NCBI GenBank assembly: GCA_949317995.1
Contig: OX439036.1
Location: 9,218,356-9,282,355 of the forward strand
Direction of reading: 5' to 3'
Origin: Acholoe squamosa
Taxonomy: Eukaryota; Annelida; Polychaeta; Phyllodocida; Polynoidae
Length of the DNA stretch: 64,000 bases
Part shown: piece after piece, positions 36,101 to 49,800 of the stretch
How the letters are laid out: the number at the start of each line of letters is the position of its first letter
How positions within the stretch are numbered: the first letter of the stretch is position 1
Program-made: the position numbers and the translations under genes
The notes under the pieces: model-generated
What the model saw: the letters and a program-made list of their open reading frames with translations, nothing else
Database searches by the model: none
What the model was told of the DNA's origin: nothing

Positions 36101-36106
36101 TGAATA

Positions 36107-36870
36107 CCGTAATCTCTCGCGTATAAGGCACATCCTATATGCAGGGTTTTAGTTCTCACTGGATCCACAAGGGGGACACCAAGACCCTTTCTTTTGCCTC
36201 CCTCCTAAATGATAATATGAGATAGAGAGCTCCAGAGGCGTACGGAAGGCGAGAGCTACACATAGCTTTTTTAATTTTCAAAATCCATTTAGAAGAACAA
36301 AAGTTATGAATTTTTATCTTTTCTGACCATATTCTTGAACGCTACGGTAATCTCCCGCATATAAGGCGCATCCAGAGATGTCAGTTCGATATTTGGCGAA
36401 ACTCTGAAAATTATTTTTGGGCACTTCAAAAGTGGGGTTATACCCTAATCAGAGTGACAAATACCTTCAAAATTAATCACTTAGGGTTTGGTGTATCTTT
36501 AAGGATCATCAGAATTATAAAATATTCATTTTAAATTTTTTTTCTTATTATTTCTGTAGTAAAATATCACCTTTGAAACTCTGAAATCAGAGAAAATCTG
36601 AAACTCTGACAGCTCTGCGCATCTTATACGCCAAACAAAATGCTGCTGGGCCTTATATGCAGGAGGGAGATTGCCTTGAGTTTGGGGTGCACCTTATAGC
36701 GGGGGTATTTTTACTATAGAACAGTACTTGACTGACAAAAATCTGCCCTCAGGGGTGTGCCTTCTATGTGAAACAGCCTTCTCTGGGTTGGGGATGCGCC
36801 TTCTACGCGGGAGATTACGGTAGGTGCGCCTTATACGCAGGATGAGCCTTATACGCGGGGGATTACGGTA
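36107..36870. mobile_element. Cluster of TATAAG-family MITEs
   Basis: Starts TA, CCGTAATCTCTCGCGTATAA at 36105 with the 292-bp type core (TGGATCCACAAGGGGGACAC). A CTACGGTAATCTCCCGCATA junction lies at about 36342-36361, with further CTTATACGC..GGGAGATTACGG ends at about 36820 and 36868. At least two nested or adjacent copies; boundaries unresolved. Confidence 0.6.
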
Positions 36871-37176
36871 GTGCATTAATGTATCAGCCATATTGGTCGT
36901 CATGATGGGTGAATGCAGCCCTGGTGAGTCACATAACTCAAGTATCATTATGAACCTTTGGGGTTCAAACATTAAAGGAGGGTCGTCATGATGCACCAAT
37001 GAGTCTGCTTCCCAGTACTGCTTTGGCGCATCATTACGACCAAAATAATTGGAGCATCATGCTGCACTCCTGTCTTTATCTTTACCAGTGTTTGGTAATT
37101 CATGTACTACAATATCAAATTATATCAAAGTGGAGTGTGTGTGTCACAATTGTATTACACTACGCTCACATTATTA

Positions 37177-37468
37177 CCGTAATCTCCCGCGTATAAGGCG
37201 CGTCTTATACGGGGGGTTTTAGTTCTCATTGGATCCACAAGGGGGACACCAAGACCTTTCTTTTGATATCTTACATGCCCCCTTGGTCATAATAGGAAAT
37301 AAAGGGGATCAGGAGGGTCCGGGGTGACCCAAGATGCACATAGGTTTTTGAATTTTGAAAATTCATTCAGTAGAACCAAAGTTATGAATTTTTCATTTTT
37401 TTGAGAATTTTCCAAAACTCTAGGTGCGCCTTATACGCGGGCTGCGCCTTATATGTGGGAGATTACGG
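37177..37468. mobile_element. 292-bp TA-flanked MITE (inverted relative to 24731)
   Basis: TA flanks at 37175-37176 and 37469-37470. Starts CCGTAATCTCCCGCGTATAA and ends ATGTGGGAGATTACGG. The body is the reverse complement of the 24731 copy and exactly the same length. It lies 309 bp beyond the C19orf44 stop, in its 3' flank. Confidence 0.88.
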
Positions 37469-37776
37469 TAGCTCATATCTTTTTTTCGCTGCCCAAAAAA
37501 AAAACAACACAAAAAACATAGCGACAAATACCTATTTGTGGTCTTGCTGACATGAGTGTGATAACAATGATGTATGTCCCTCTTCGTCTGACCACTATAG
37601 GAAGAGTCTCCCTGACTGATGTAATTTAACGAGAACAGGCTTTTTGTAATGTTAACATGATATCATAATGTAGAAATGTTCTTTAAAATATTGATGAACA
37701 TGACATGATATGAAAGTATCACAGTAGACATTAACACAAAACATTACGATGATCATAAAGATGGTGAATCAGTGCT

Positions 37777-37857
37777 TCAGTCGAGTCCCATCTCGGCCTT
37801 GACTTGACGCAGGGCTTCGTCAAACGTCAACTTGGGCTTTCTGTGTTTGGCAATGTA
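37777..37857 (-). CDS. C19orf44: C19orf44 terminal coding exon
   Basis: Acceptor TTTGCAG; 26 codons YIAKHRKPKLTFDEAL and RQVKAEMGLD, then TGA at 37777-37779. The pattern (YI..HR.P.LT.(D/E)AL..V) matches the vertebrate C-terminus. Confidence 0.92.
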   Translation of the reverse strand, partial: YIAKHRKPKLTFDEALRQVKAEMGLD

Positions 37858-40800
37858 CTGCAAATACAAGAAGACACTCATGAGTCGCTTAATCAAATAT
37901 TTCACAAACTATCTGCACCTTATTCACAATGTTTTTAGGACAAGCAAGTGACCCAAGCAAAGTGAGTAGACCCAGCTAGGGGCCTATCTGGGGGACTGCA
38001 CGCTGTGGACTGAGCCAAGGCAATCCTGACCAAGCGGCATACATTATTGACCAATAAGAAAATTCACTTTATTCAGTGCAGCCATTTTAGAGTGCATTAC
38101 ATAACAACTGGTACCCATCATGCTGGCTATTATCAGTCCTTACCTTGCAAAGTACCAGCTACTGACACGTCCTCAATAACTTTGAACCACTGTTCACAAA
38201 AATTATTTAGACTTAGGTAACAAGGTGATTTCCTCCATAACTTACTCACAGCCTTGGTGTCACACCACTAAGGATCCCGCTACCCAGGAATGGCCAGTAC
38301 CCAGCAGGGGGCGACTCTACTGAATAACACTTTACCACTGAAGAGTCCGATGGCAGGATACATTTTAATACAACACTGGCTACTCAAAGATGCCAGTCAC
38401 TAGTGAAGAGGACATGTATAAGAATTCTCATAACAATTTCACACCAACAAAAAAGAATTCCTACCAAAATACAAGTGATAAATTTTGCAATCTTTGCTGA
38501 GTACATGCATCATCAAAATAATATGCCCTAGTCTGTTGCAGGTTTAAAAGACTCTAAAGAAACTAGGGGTAGAGGATTGTCTTTTACCTATCAGACCACG
38601 AATTTCTACAAGATTTTTTCTTTTCTTTTCTTTTTATCTATTTACCTTTTTTGGAGGGGGTTTGAAAAATTATTTAGACTTAGGAAACAAGGTGATTTCC
38701 TCCATAAGTTACTCACAGCCTTGGTATCCTGTAGGGTGGTGTAGCGGTGGTCAGGTATGGCGGATCCCACGTATGACTCGTATATCCGCCGCTGGGCGTG
38801 GACAAAGTGCTGAGTTAGCTCTAGTTGTTGTCTCAACATGTCGTTCAGCGCCAGCACGCTCGGACTGTAACCCGTCAAGGCTGTGGTAAAACAGAGTGTG
38901 TTATCAATATTGGATTCTAAAGTTCAGAACTAAAACCTTCTGACAATTACCATACCCCGGTACTTCAAATACTCAATACATGAGGATTCTAATTCCATCA
39001 AGAATTGTACATGTTTGAAATGTACTTTCTCAAGATATGATAAAGAGTGACCAGGAAATTTCATTTTTATATGAAACTGAGGTGGCTGATTGAATGAGAC
39101 TCGACTGAATCACTCTTCTGTTTTATGTGATGTACACATGCACAATGAATATTTGCCACGACCACAGAGACATATATACACTCATGGCAGCTCGCTACAA
39201 AGTTCGAACTCACACCCAAGACTTTTATGTTCACCAAGAATTTCTTTCTATTTTTTTACAGCCTGATTTGATGAAGTATGCATTAGTGCGATTGCTCAGA
39301 ATAAATCAGTGTTTGAGTGCCATCTATTTTTAGGGCAAGTGTCTGCTGTTAGTGTACTGTGTTTAGGAACATTGAGGACAAAGTAGTAACAACATATACC
39401 TTCTAGTGCGTCAGAGCTGACTACATGTGTAGCTATGGGTGTCGGGTCCACACTATGCAGCCCAAGGGGTGGTGTCACCCCGGCCTGTCCTGCCGCTTCC
39501 TTGTCCCACTGGTACCACAGTCCTGGTACCTCAGCTGTCTGAACCCTAACACTGCGCGTCACAGCTCGAGCCCGGGGGGAACGTGGTGACCGGGGCGATG
39601 AGGTCCTACATAGTAGAATAGATAAATGTGCCACATAAAGTATTAGATACAAACAAAATGGCCATTTACTGTTAGTCATCTCTATAGAATAGATATCAGT
39701 TATAATATGCAGAACATCCTTGTCCTGGTCATTTTCCAGGACAAGGATAGGTCAAGAAATATCTATTCTTTTCCATCTACCTTCTTGATTATATAAGCGA
39801 TGTGTACCGCAACATGTATGTCTAGAGCAATGCAGAAGGATAGGCAACAGAATGCCGTATGCAAATCAAATCTTAAAACTCCCTCTTCTTTCTTAGAAAG
39901 GAGTGGGATAAAATACCGTCTAGATGAAAAATAACAGACCACTTATTCCAGTTTGTTATTTATGCTATTCTTATCGTAAGCTTAAAGATATTTATGATCT
40001 TTCCCCTTAAATTTAAAATATATGGATGTAATTTAGAGTCTATTAAAAAGTCTGAAGTTACACATAGAACTTCATAATTTATTGTCAGACACCACAAAAC
40101 TTAACACCCAAGGAAGGAGGATCAAATAATTGAGTTCCTCACCTGCTTGTATATGAGGTATAGTCTTCGCTGTAACTAGACGTCTCAGTAGCGTCACTAC
40201 TATAATATGTGCGTCTTCGTGATGCTACACTCGTCTCTGTAAAGTCATCTGAATAGTAATCCTCCGAGCGCTGCCGGGTCAGGCTACTTTGTCTTGAGTA
40301 AGAGCGGGCCCCGGGGCTGGAGCGCCCTGAGTGTTCTGTTAATGTTCTTATAGACTCGGTGTCAGAGACATCGGAGGTGTGAATAGACGCGGCCGACTCA
40401 GATCCTGCCTCCTCAAAATCCTCTGTGTATATACGGCTGGTGATGGCACGGGCGGTGGAAATGGGCTCCGGGCTTGGGGAACGTGACCGCACCTTAAGAA
40501 GAAGGATCAATTTTTAACATATTATATAAGTTTTTGTTAAAACCTGTATTTTGATAAAAAAAAAAAAGGAAGACGAGATTGAAGGTGAGAAAACATGGAG
40601 GAAAGTTTGGAGATACTGACAGACTCAATAAGATAATGTATAGCATAAATGCTACATTAGTTACTAGTGTAATACGCCGCATATAAGGTGCGTCTTATAC
40701 GCGGGGATAGACTCCTAATGCGCCTTGGCAAAAGTTAGGGGTGCACCTTATAGGCTAGGAAATTATATGCTAGAACAGTATCAAACTACTCAAAATCAAG

Positions 40801-43800
40801 CCACAAGTGCGCATATATCTTCTTCAATTCAGGGTACTCCTTCAAAACAGGGTGCTCCTTATATACAAGGTATTACGATAGGGAGTGTATTGAAGAATGA
40901 ATAAACCACAAAGCCCCTCGGGTTCAGGCAAATAGGATTGCAACGTTACTGTTTTAGAGAGCAGAGTAAATTCTGATTCTGACACTTTTTTGAATCAGAA
41001 TTTACTTTGTTTTACTACCATAAATTCTCCCGTATAAGTCGCACCTTGACTTGAGGAGAGTGCTATAAACAGCAACGTAGGCTTGTAAATTGGTAGTTTA
41101 GTGTACTATTCTTTAGTGTCAAATATCCTCGTATAAGCTGCACCCTGGTTTTTGGAAGATAATATAAGCCATGCTTATATGAGAAAATTTATGGTAACCC
41201 AAAAGGCATTTGCTAATTTCTTCACGCTTATCACCACAATACCCATATACCTCCATGACTTCACTAAGTGACAGGCGGACACGGCGGGGTGTGTAGGACC
41301 GTGGTGTGGGAGACAGAATAGATCGTAGTGGTGTGGGTGATCTCCGTACGTCCTCCTCCACCTCACTTCCGATCTCCTCGGGGGGACTGTCTCCGACCCC
41401 ACCCAGGAGATCATCCACCGTCTGCAGTCCCATACTGCTGAAGAACGAGTTGCTCGTCACCGCTTTTTTACTGGACTTTTTGTCATCCTTCTTTGAGTCC
41501 CTCTTCCGGGATTTCTCCTTGGGGGATCGAGGTGTGCGGGTTTTGGACGGTGAGGAACGCTTGGTGCTGTGTTTTGAGGGTTTGGATGGTTCAAGGTCGA
41601 CGGCTGGTTCAAGGTCATCCAGGTCAAATACTTTGACTGGAAAAGAAGAATGGAGGATTTGTTACAGAATGATCGAAAATATAGGCTTACTGCTAGTTCT
41701 TCTGTGAGAGAGGAATTTATCAATACCACTGATCTGAGGTTGCCAACAAAGTATATGGTACATATTAGGAGTGCTGTGTGTGTAAAGCCAAGCAAGAATC
41801 TATGAGAAGACTCCTGGGTCATCTTTTCTCCTTGGCTTTACAGTTTTATCTGATCGGTAAAACGAAAAATTGTATGGGCACAAAATAAGATGCAAATTAA
41901 ACAGGTTTTCATAAAAGATGTTTTACACATCCAAATTAAATCTCAAAACATGCCTTATTACAAAACAGGTCTACCCCATCCAGTGGTTAGACTTTTTTTT
42001 CAATGACTCATTAAATGAAATAGACCTGAAGAATATTAACTTTTTTCCCCGAAATATTTGAAAAGGTTTTTTTTTCTTCAATAGCATCACTTACTTAATT
42101 TCAAGTCATGTCTAACTTGAGAAAAGAAAATCCCTACAAAAAAAAAACAACAACCAAAAAGACAAACAGACTTAATCGTATGCGACATTTATATGAAGAG
42201 AGGAATCTAGTGTGTTTCTTACTGTTCAATCAAAATCAAATGTGCTCTTAAAAAAAGGTAAAACAAATAAGGCATGCAGATGAAATAAAACAAATATCCA
42301 CGACGATGAATCATGCAAAATTAAAGCTATAAATACTGCATGAAGGCCTATTGTGATATCAGAAATAAAAGACGTGGGCTGCAGTTTGGTGACAATAGAG
42401 TTTATACAGAATGGCTTATGATATGACCTTAATTTATATTGTGCATTAATTTGGTGATCATGAAAAAGATAGATGGTTCTTTCCACTAAGGCTGATAATG
42501 TTCGCTCCACTGACCAAAAACTACTGGCAAAACGACTTTCATTATCTTATAGATTAAAAGGATAGAAAAAAAGTACATATCATGGTCTGGAGTTATGCGC
42601 AAGGTTTGACCAAGCGCTGGTCTTGAATGTTTAAGCCCCAAAGTTATCGTATCTTCGGGATTATTACTTTTATTTAAGTGTATCAAGCCAGATTAAAACA
42701 GAAGAATCCTTGGATAGGGACCAGTTGTGTTGAGTGTCTTCAGTCAGTGGTTCCCTAGACTTGACCGCTATAAATTTAAGATCAAGGTGCAATCATTGTG
42801 TTTTGTTTAACCCTTTAGGCTGTTAATGTATTAACCCTTTACGGGCCGCTGATGCATTAATGCATCATGCCCATTGGATGTCATGATGCTGCAATGAAGT
42901 GCTGGCGAGACTGCTCGCCAGCACTTCATTGCAGCATCATGCCGACCCATGGGAGCATATATTAGGGATGAAAGTCACATAGCACGAAAATCCCTGAAAT
43001 GGTCCAATAATCGCCCCAAAAACCTGGGTTTCTATATGAAAGTAAAGGGCCCTGGAACTTCAAAATCCCTGAAATCAGGGAATTCCCTGAAGACTTTCAT
43101 CCCTGATACATGTATCAACCCCGTAGGGTCACCATATGCTCCAACGAAGTACTGGGGAGCAGTCTCGCCAGCACTTCATTGGAGCATCATGACGACCAAT
43201 GGGCATGATACATTAATGCATCAGCGGCCCTTAAAGGGTTAATGCATCATGCCCATTGGTCGTCATGATGCATGAATGCAGCCCTGGTGAGTAACTCGCC
43301 AAGGCTGCATTCATGCCGACCCTAGCATATTGACACAGTCCAATCGGGTCGTCATGATCCGATGAAGCACTGCCGGGCAGGCTCATCAGCACTTCATTGG
43401 TGCAACCTGACGACCTACAGCCATGATGCACTTCTGCATCAGCGGCCCTTAAAAGGTTTTGGTGCTATAAATGACATAAATGTGCTCCTTAACTAACATC
43501 CACCTTACCTGGGCCACCTGTAGGTACAAAAATACACACCAGTTATTATAAATACAAAATGTACAAGCGACTTTGGATTTTATTCCTTGTTGAATATAAC
43601 TACTCCATAGGTTTGACCGAGGAGCTCCATATCTCACATCCCATGTCATAACCTGCCATCGTGTCTCACGCCCCTTGACATACTCCTTTATATAGGGATA
43701 GATATAAAAACAAATCCAAACTTTTCGGAGGTTCTATAAGGGTATGTTCCATGGTCAAATATATTAGCTGCGTCTTATACGTCAGGTACTAATATATGGG

Positions 43801-46800
43801 TGATCAATGCTACTGCCATATTGGAATTTCGTGCAGAGAAAATCCATACCCCTATACTTTGTCAAAATTTCATATTGGAATTTACATCTACTCAATTCAT
43901 CAATGACTTTTTTTTTTTTTAAATCAGTTGGTAATCAGTTGTTTTCTTCTTTTCACAATTAGTAATAATAAATACTTCATCACTTTTTGGTGCTTGATAC
44001 CAGTACATGTCACCAGAACTAGTTCCAGTCCCACTTGTAGGAAATAAAGCGCAACAGGCCTCTTGAGTGGTCCACAGGGCGCGCCTTATACGCATGGTTT
44101 TACGGTATACCAAATACAACTGTAAGAGAGAGATGTATGTGGGTGCACAACACGACACGCGGCCACTGCACACACCTCTCATACTGAGACATGGGCCGGG
44201 GGGGGGGGGGCTCAGTGGGTGTGGTCTCAGCCAATCACAGGCCTCCACCGCTGACAGCTCTTCAACATATAACCACAACACAACACCCACGTGGTCGGTG
44301 TGTATGTGTGTGTGTTGTTGTGTGTTAAGATGACTGAGATGATAAGACTGGTAGACAGATGGACCAGGGTGATGGGTGTGGTCATCTATCATCACTGGGA
44401 TGGGTGCAAAAAAATTGACCCCTTCTACCGGGGAGCGTAAAATATTTTGACTCCTATGGTTATGGCTATGGGGGAGGGGATAAATAAGTGGAAAAGCCTG
44501 CTCTGATATGGTTTAATGAGGGAGGCAACTATTTATCATTCACAAGTAGAGTTGTAAAAATGTACACATATTACCACATACCGGTAATCTTTCCATCCCC
44601 TGTCAATCCACCCCTTTTCACACATATATGTATGTAAATCTTGTTAAAAACATGATTGTTTAATAACTCACTGACTACCTCCTGAAGGGGTCTTAAAGTG
44701 CTTGGCACTGCAGGGTGTAGGAACCTTTGCAGTTGACAATGACCACTCCCCCCACATAGGTGGTGGTGGTTGAGGAGGGGGTTAGAACGTACGGTACAGG
44801 TACAGCTCAGTGGAGGGGCCTGGGGCACTGAAGCTCATTTAGATTTCAATTTGCCGGTACATTCAATTAATCAATTCACTGATAATTTATCCAATTCAAT
44901 GATCAATTATCGGTGGTTCTGGTTGGAGAACTGGTTGTTATAACGGTGCTATGGTAAAAAGTAGAGGTAGGAATGGCAGGAAGGGTTGGTGTCTGAAGGG
45001 GAGTATCGTCTAACAGTTCTGTGATTTTTCCAGTATGTAAGGAAGGGCAGAAATATTAAACAGATGGACAGAGGGAGCATTTATTCGCGGACAGATTGAG
45101 TAGAAACTTGGAACTAGGATCCAATGTTAAGAGAAGAATGGTGTTCCAATGTGAACCTGTTAAATAGTAAAGAGAGGTACAAAGAGTGCGGCGTAAGGGG
45201 GGGGGGTAACCATTGAAGGGTGGCATGATGCACCAATGCAGTGCAGGGGAGGCTGCTCGCCACCACTGCACTGGTGCATCATAACGACCATCCCGAAGTT
45301 AACTGATACCATGCATCAATGCACAGATGTGGCTGAAATAGGAAATGCCTAAGGAAATTACAGTATGAAGATTAGGAATTCAGAAAAAAAAATGAGAAAA
45401 AGTGGCATCTTGGAATAGATGCATTAGTGGCCTTCAAGGGGTTATAAATGGCAGTTGTCCTGGTTTGGTCTGGTTGATTTTACCTCCACTAATTTGTAAT
45501 TAAAGGTTAGTGGAGAGACTGGTTTTCGGACATTAAGTCTTTTCTTTTCTCAGTTTCGCAGGTATTTAAAAACAGCTATACAGGTATTTATATGATGCTT
45601 GTCCATCACAGCGGTGACCGCCTCTATGGATTACCGAATCTATCCGATGAATAATTGATGTTATTCATGAGGAGTAGCAAGGAGAAAACTGCTACTGGGG
45701 CTTCGTCCCCCTCTTTTCAAAAGATGGCAAGTGTTCTTTTATTTGCCTGGTTCCATAGACAGGGCCTGGTCCCATAGACAGGGCCTGGTCCCATAGACAG
45801 GGCCTGGTCCCATAGACAGGGCCAGACAAACCATGGCCTTTGATCACTCAGACATGGTTCACTGAGGGGGAGCCTGGGCCCATACATGTGGACACCAGCT
45901 GCCCACATGCCCACCTCAAGCCACAAGAAACCCCAAGTTTGTCACCTTTTACCAATCTGGTATGCCAACTTTTAGGAGAGCACAAAAATCCATGAACTAC
46001 CCTCCTCAACCCCTGAACTAGAGATTTTATGTATAGGCCTTTAGAAGTTGCACTTCACAGGGGAAAGTCGGCCAGGTAGGTGGGTAGGTGTGTGTGTGTG
46101 TGGTGGTGGGGGGTGTAAAGGTGGTAGAGGAGTACTGGTACCACAGGTAGACAGCGTACAGGTGTCTTGTGTGATGTTACCTGGGGACCACACCTTTATT
46201 AGTGCTTCTTACATCTCTATGCTGCTTCACACTATACAGGTATATAAATGTACAGGTGTTATACGGTACAGGTAGTATACCTGGCCACTATACAGGTATA
46301 TAAATGTACAGGTGTTATACGGTACAGGTACCATACCTGACCACTATACAGGTATATAAATGTACAGGTACCATACCTGACCACTATACAGGTATATAAA
46401 TGTACAGGTGTTATACAGTACAGGTACATACCTGACCACTATACAGTTATATAAATGTACAGGTACCATACCTGGCCACTATACAGGTATATAAATGTAC
46501 AGATGTTATACAGTACAGGTACATACCTGACCACTATACAGGTATATAAATGTACAGGTGTTATACGGTACAGGTACCATACCTGACCACTATACAGGTA
46601 TATAAATGTACAGGTGTTATACGGTACAGGTACCATACCTGACCACTATACAGGTATATAAATGTACAGGTGTTTTACGGTACAGGTACCATACTTAACT
46701 TCATTAACCCTTTATTTAAACTGGTATAGTATACCGAGGTTGCGGGATGTCTGATGGGTGCAGCCATTGCTGAAGCTGGTTACCAGCCAGTTAACACTGA

Positions 46801-49800
46801 TAACAGTTATCAGACGGGTATCACCCCTCCCCCTCCGAGTAGTCCGGGGTGAATAGTTAGGTTTGTTTCATTGGCTGATATTTGATCCCACTGAGTCGGT
46901 GTATTAATTAACCTACTGTAGCGACCCCCACATATAAGATGCAGCTAGATTTTGTGGATGAGTCTTCAAGAAAATAGAATTACATACCTTCTGTTCTACT
47001 CAAAGACTTTTCAAAGTTCAAAAAGCGTTGTGTTGCTAGGGCCATCCCGAACCCCCTGGAACCCTCTATACTGCTGTAGAGAATGGGGGAGTGTACCGTA
47101 ATCTCTCGCGTATAAGGCGCACCTCACCTATAAGGCGCACCCCCAACTCAGGGAGGTCTGTTTCACGTATAAGGCGCACCTCTAAGGGCAGAGTTTTGTT
47201 ACTTTAGTACTGTTCTATAGTAAAAATAACCCCCCTATAAGGCGCACCCCAAACTCAAGGCAATGTCCCTCCCACGTATAAGACTCAGCATAATTTTGTT
47301 TGGCGTATAAGACGCGCCTATGGTAATATATCAATGAAAAATATTCATCTCCCTCTTCCACACATAACGGTATAAGTTATGGGTTATGTAGGCTACTATG
47401 GTAATGAAAAAAAGAAGAAAAGAAAAGGGGATAAAAATCCTCTGTTAAGTCGTGATGTCTCAATGGCTCCTGGCTATTTGTCATCATGTTGCATCAGTAG
47501 ACGCACATCACTGTGTCAAGTGAGTCATTCAGAATGGCTCTATTTTGGACACAGTGAATGAATGTAGCGGTATACTTAGTGGAGAGAACTAGAAGAAACA
47601 TTAGCTAAATACACACCTTCCCCCTCCCTCCCTTTGCTTTAATAATGACCTGTAAACGTCCACTGTAAAGGGTCTGCAGGGAAATTAGGCCAGATATAAT
47701 TTCATATCACATAGCGGTAGTGTATACGTTTTTGTTCATCTTAATAAATGCCTATACATATCACCCATTTCCCAATTCTAACTATGCAGCAGTACAGAAA
47801 GGTTGTGCCGCATTCATCACAAGCGCGCAGTGCACTTAGAATTTACTTGAAATCCCTGAAATCCACCTCTAGTGGGTAAGAGTTTAATTGCCCCAAAAAA
47901 CGGAAAACTTTTGGGTCTTTTCTTGTCTGAAATACAGTAAAACCCACCATTCGCATGCAATTTTTGTCCCTTCAGAGGGGGTCGTAAAAATTTTACCCTC
48001 TCGAGAGGGGGGGGGTCGGAATTTTTTTCGTGCGTCCGCGTGCAAACCCACCAGCCCCCCCCCCCCCGTTGTTAAAAAAATGATCACTCCCTTAGGAGCT
48101 CGGTTATAAGGAGACTTTGCTCATACGGAGCAAAATCTGTTTCCCAGATTCATTTCTATGCATTCTTATACTGGGGGAGATACAAGGACTAGTCACACCC
48201 ACCTCCTTTGAACATCTGTATGAGAATATGGGCTAAAGAACACTTAAAAAACACTTTTACATAATTTTGATTCCAGACTAGGCGGACTGGGGAGGTACGG
48301 GGGAGGTATCAGGACTTCTGTAGTTCCAACCACGTCCTTTGAACACCTGATTCTGCCTACAGGGGTCGAACCTTGCTTATGAGGAGCAAATTCACTTTTC
48401 CCAAGGTCCTCCTTATAACGAGGTTTTATTGTATTGTTAAAAGGAGTGGGGAGGGGGGAGGGGTGCGCTCATTAGGGTAAGTGTGTTCATTATGTTGAAT
48501 ACGGTACCCTCCCCACCTGTAACAGTTATACGTAACAGTGTATACATGTGGCACCAGGTGGCACATGTACACCCTGCTCATAAGCCGACCTCAATCATAT
48601 GCAAAGAGTAGACATAATTGGAGAAACATTATTAGCCGATTTTAGGGCCTAATTTGTACAGTTTTATCTATAATCTATTCTATTATAATGAAACCCCTGT
48701 CATAAGCAAGGGATGGAGCTTTAAGGAAAGGATAGAAGCAGATTTTGGTCTAAAATCTCCATATAAGGGAGATTTAGCAAAGCTAACATGGACGTGTCCG
48801 TATACGCATCTCCACTAGGAGCTACGTACGTAAGGAACGTATCTAAGTGCTTTGCTACGTTATGGACGTACGTAGCTCTATTGGAGTGCACACGATCTGG
48901 TGACGTATTGAACATGGTTGCCTGGATACGCAGTACGGATACGTTCACGTCGGGACTGCTAAAACTCTCTATAAACTCGGCTAACAGTTCATACAGATGC
49001 TGCTAATACCGTAAAGCTGATAATCAATATTGCTATGTCGGTATAGAACAGTACTAAACCACTACTGTATTCTCCCGCGTAGAAGACGCGCTGCGCATAT
49101 GGGCGCACCCCAAACTCAGCAGAGGCATTTTCGCGTATAAGACGCACCTCTTAGGTACCAATTTTGTAAATTCAGTACTGTTCTATAGTAAAATTACCCC
49201 TTGTATAAGACGCACCCCCAACTTGAAAAAATCCTATAAGACACACCAGGCATTTGTTTGGCGTAGAGGATGCGTCTTATACGTGAGGTTTTACGGTAAT
49301 TCGCAAGCCCGAAGGTCAGCCTATAGCTTTCTCCTAAAGTCAGGGTGCGGCTTCTATTATCAATTTAGGTTATTCTCAGGACCCTAAAGTAGTACCATGT
49401 ATACATGGGGGGGGGAGGAGGGGTGTGTTAAGCTGATGTGTTCATTGGAGCGTGAAGCCTGATAGTTTCCCAGGAGACTGGTAATGTCCGTGAAAGTACG
49501 GCCATGTACATTGTATCTGCGTAGGCCTGTGGGTATATCTAGGTACATACTGACACACACCCAGGGTAGTGTCGGACGGAATCTACATGATAACTTATCT
49601 TTATAATCTACTGTTAGTATTAGGTTAACATGAGTTGAGTTAAAGTTCGTACCTTGGGTATCTCTAGAATCTGACAGATGGAAACAATATTTTATGGTCA
49701 TTTGGAGTCCACCCTCGGAGATTATACAGCAACCTACTTTCTGCTCTAATAAAAACCTTTGCACGATATTTTAGTTATCCTTTATCATGGACGTTTAGTA

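Noticed and set aside
44067-44333. Possible exon at 43919-44395 (both strands open)
   Set aside because: No splice-compatible conserved peptide; in the C19orf44 intron and includes a MITE end and a G run.
46439-46636. Tyr/Val-rich frame in the 46-kb array
   Set aside because: Read-through of the 56-bp tandem repeat.
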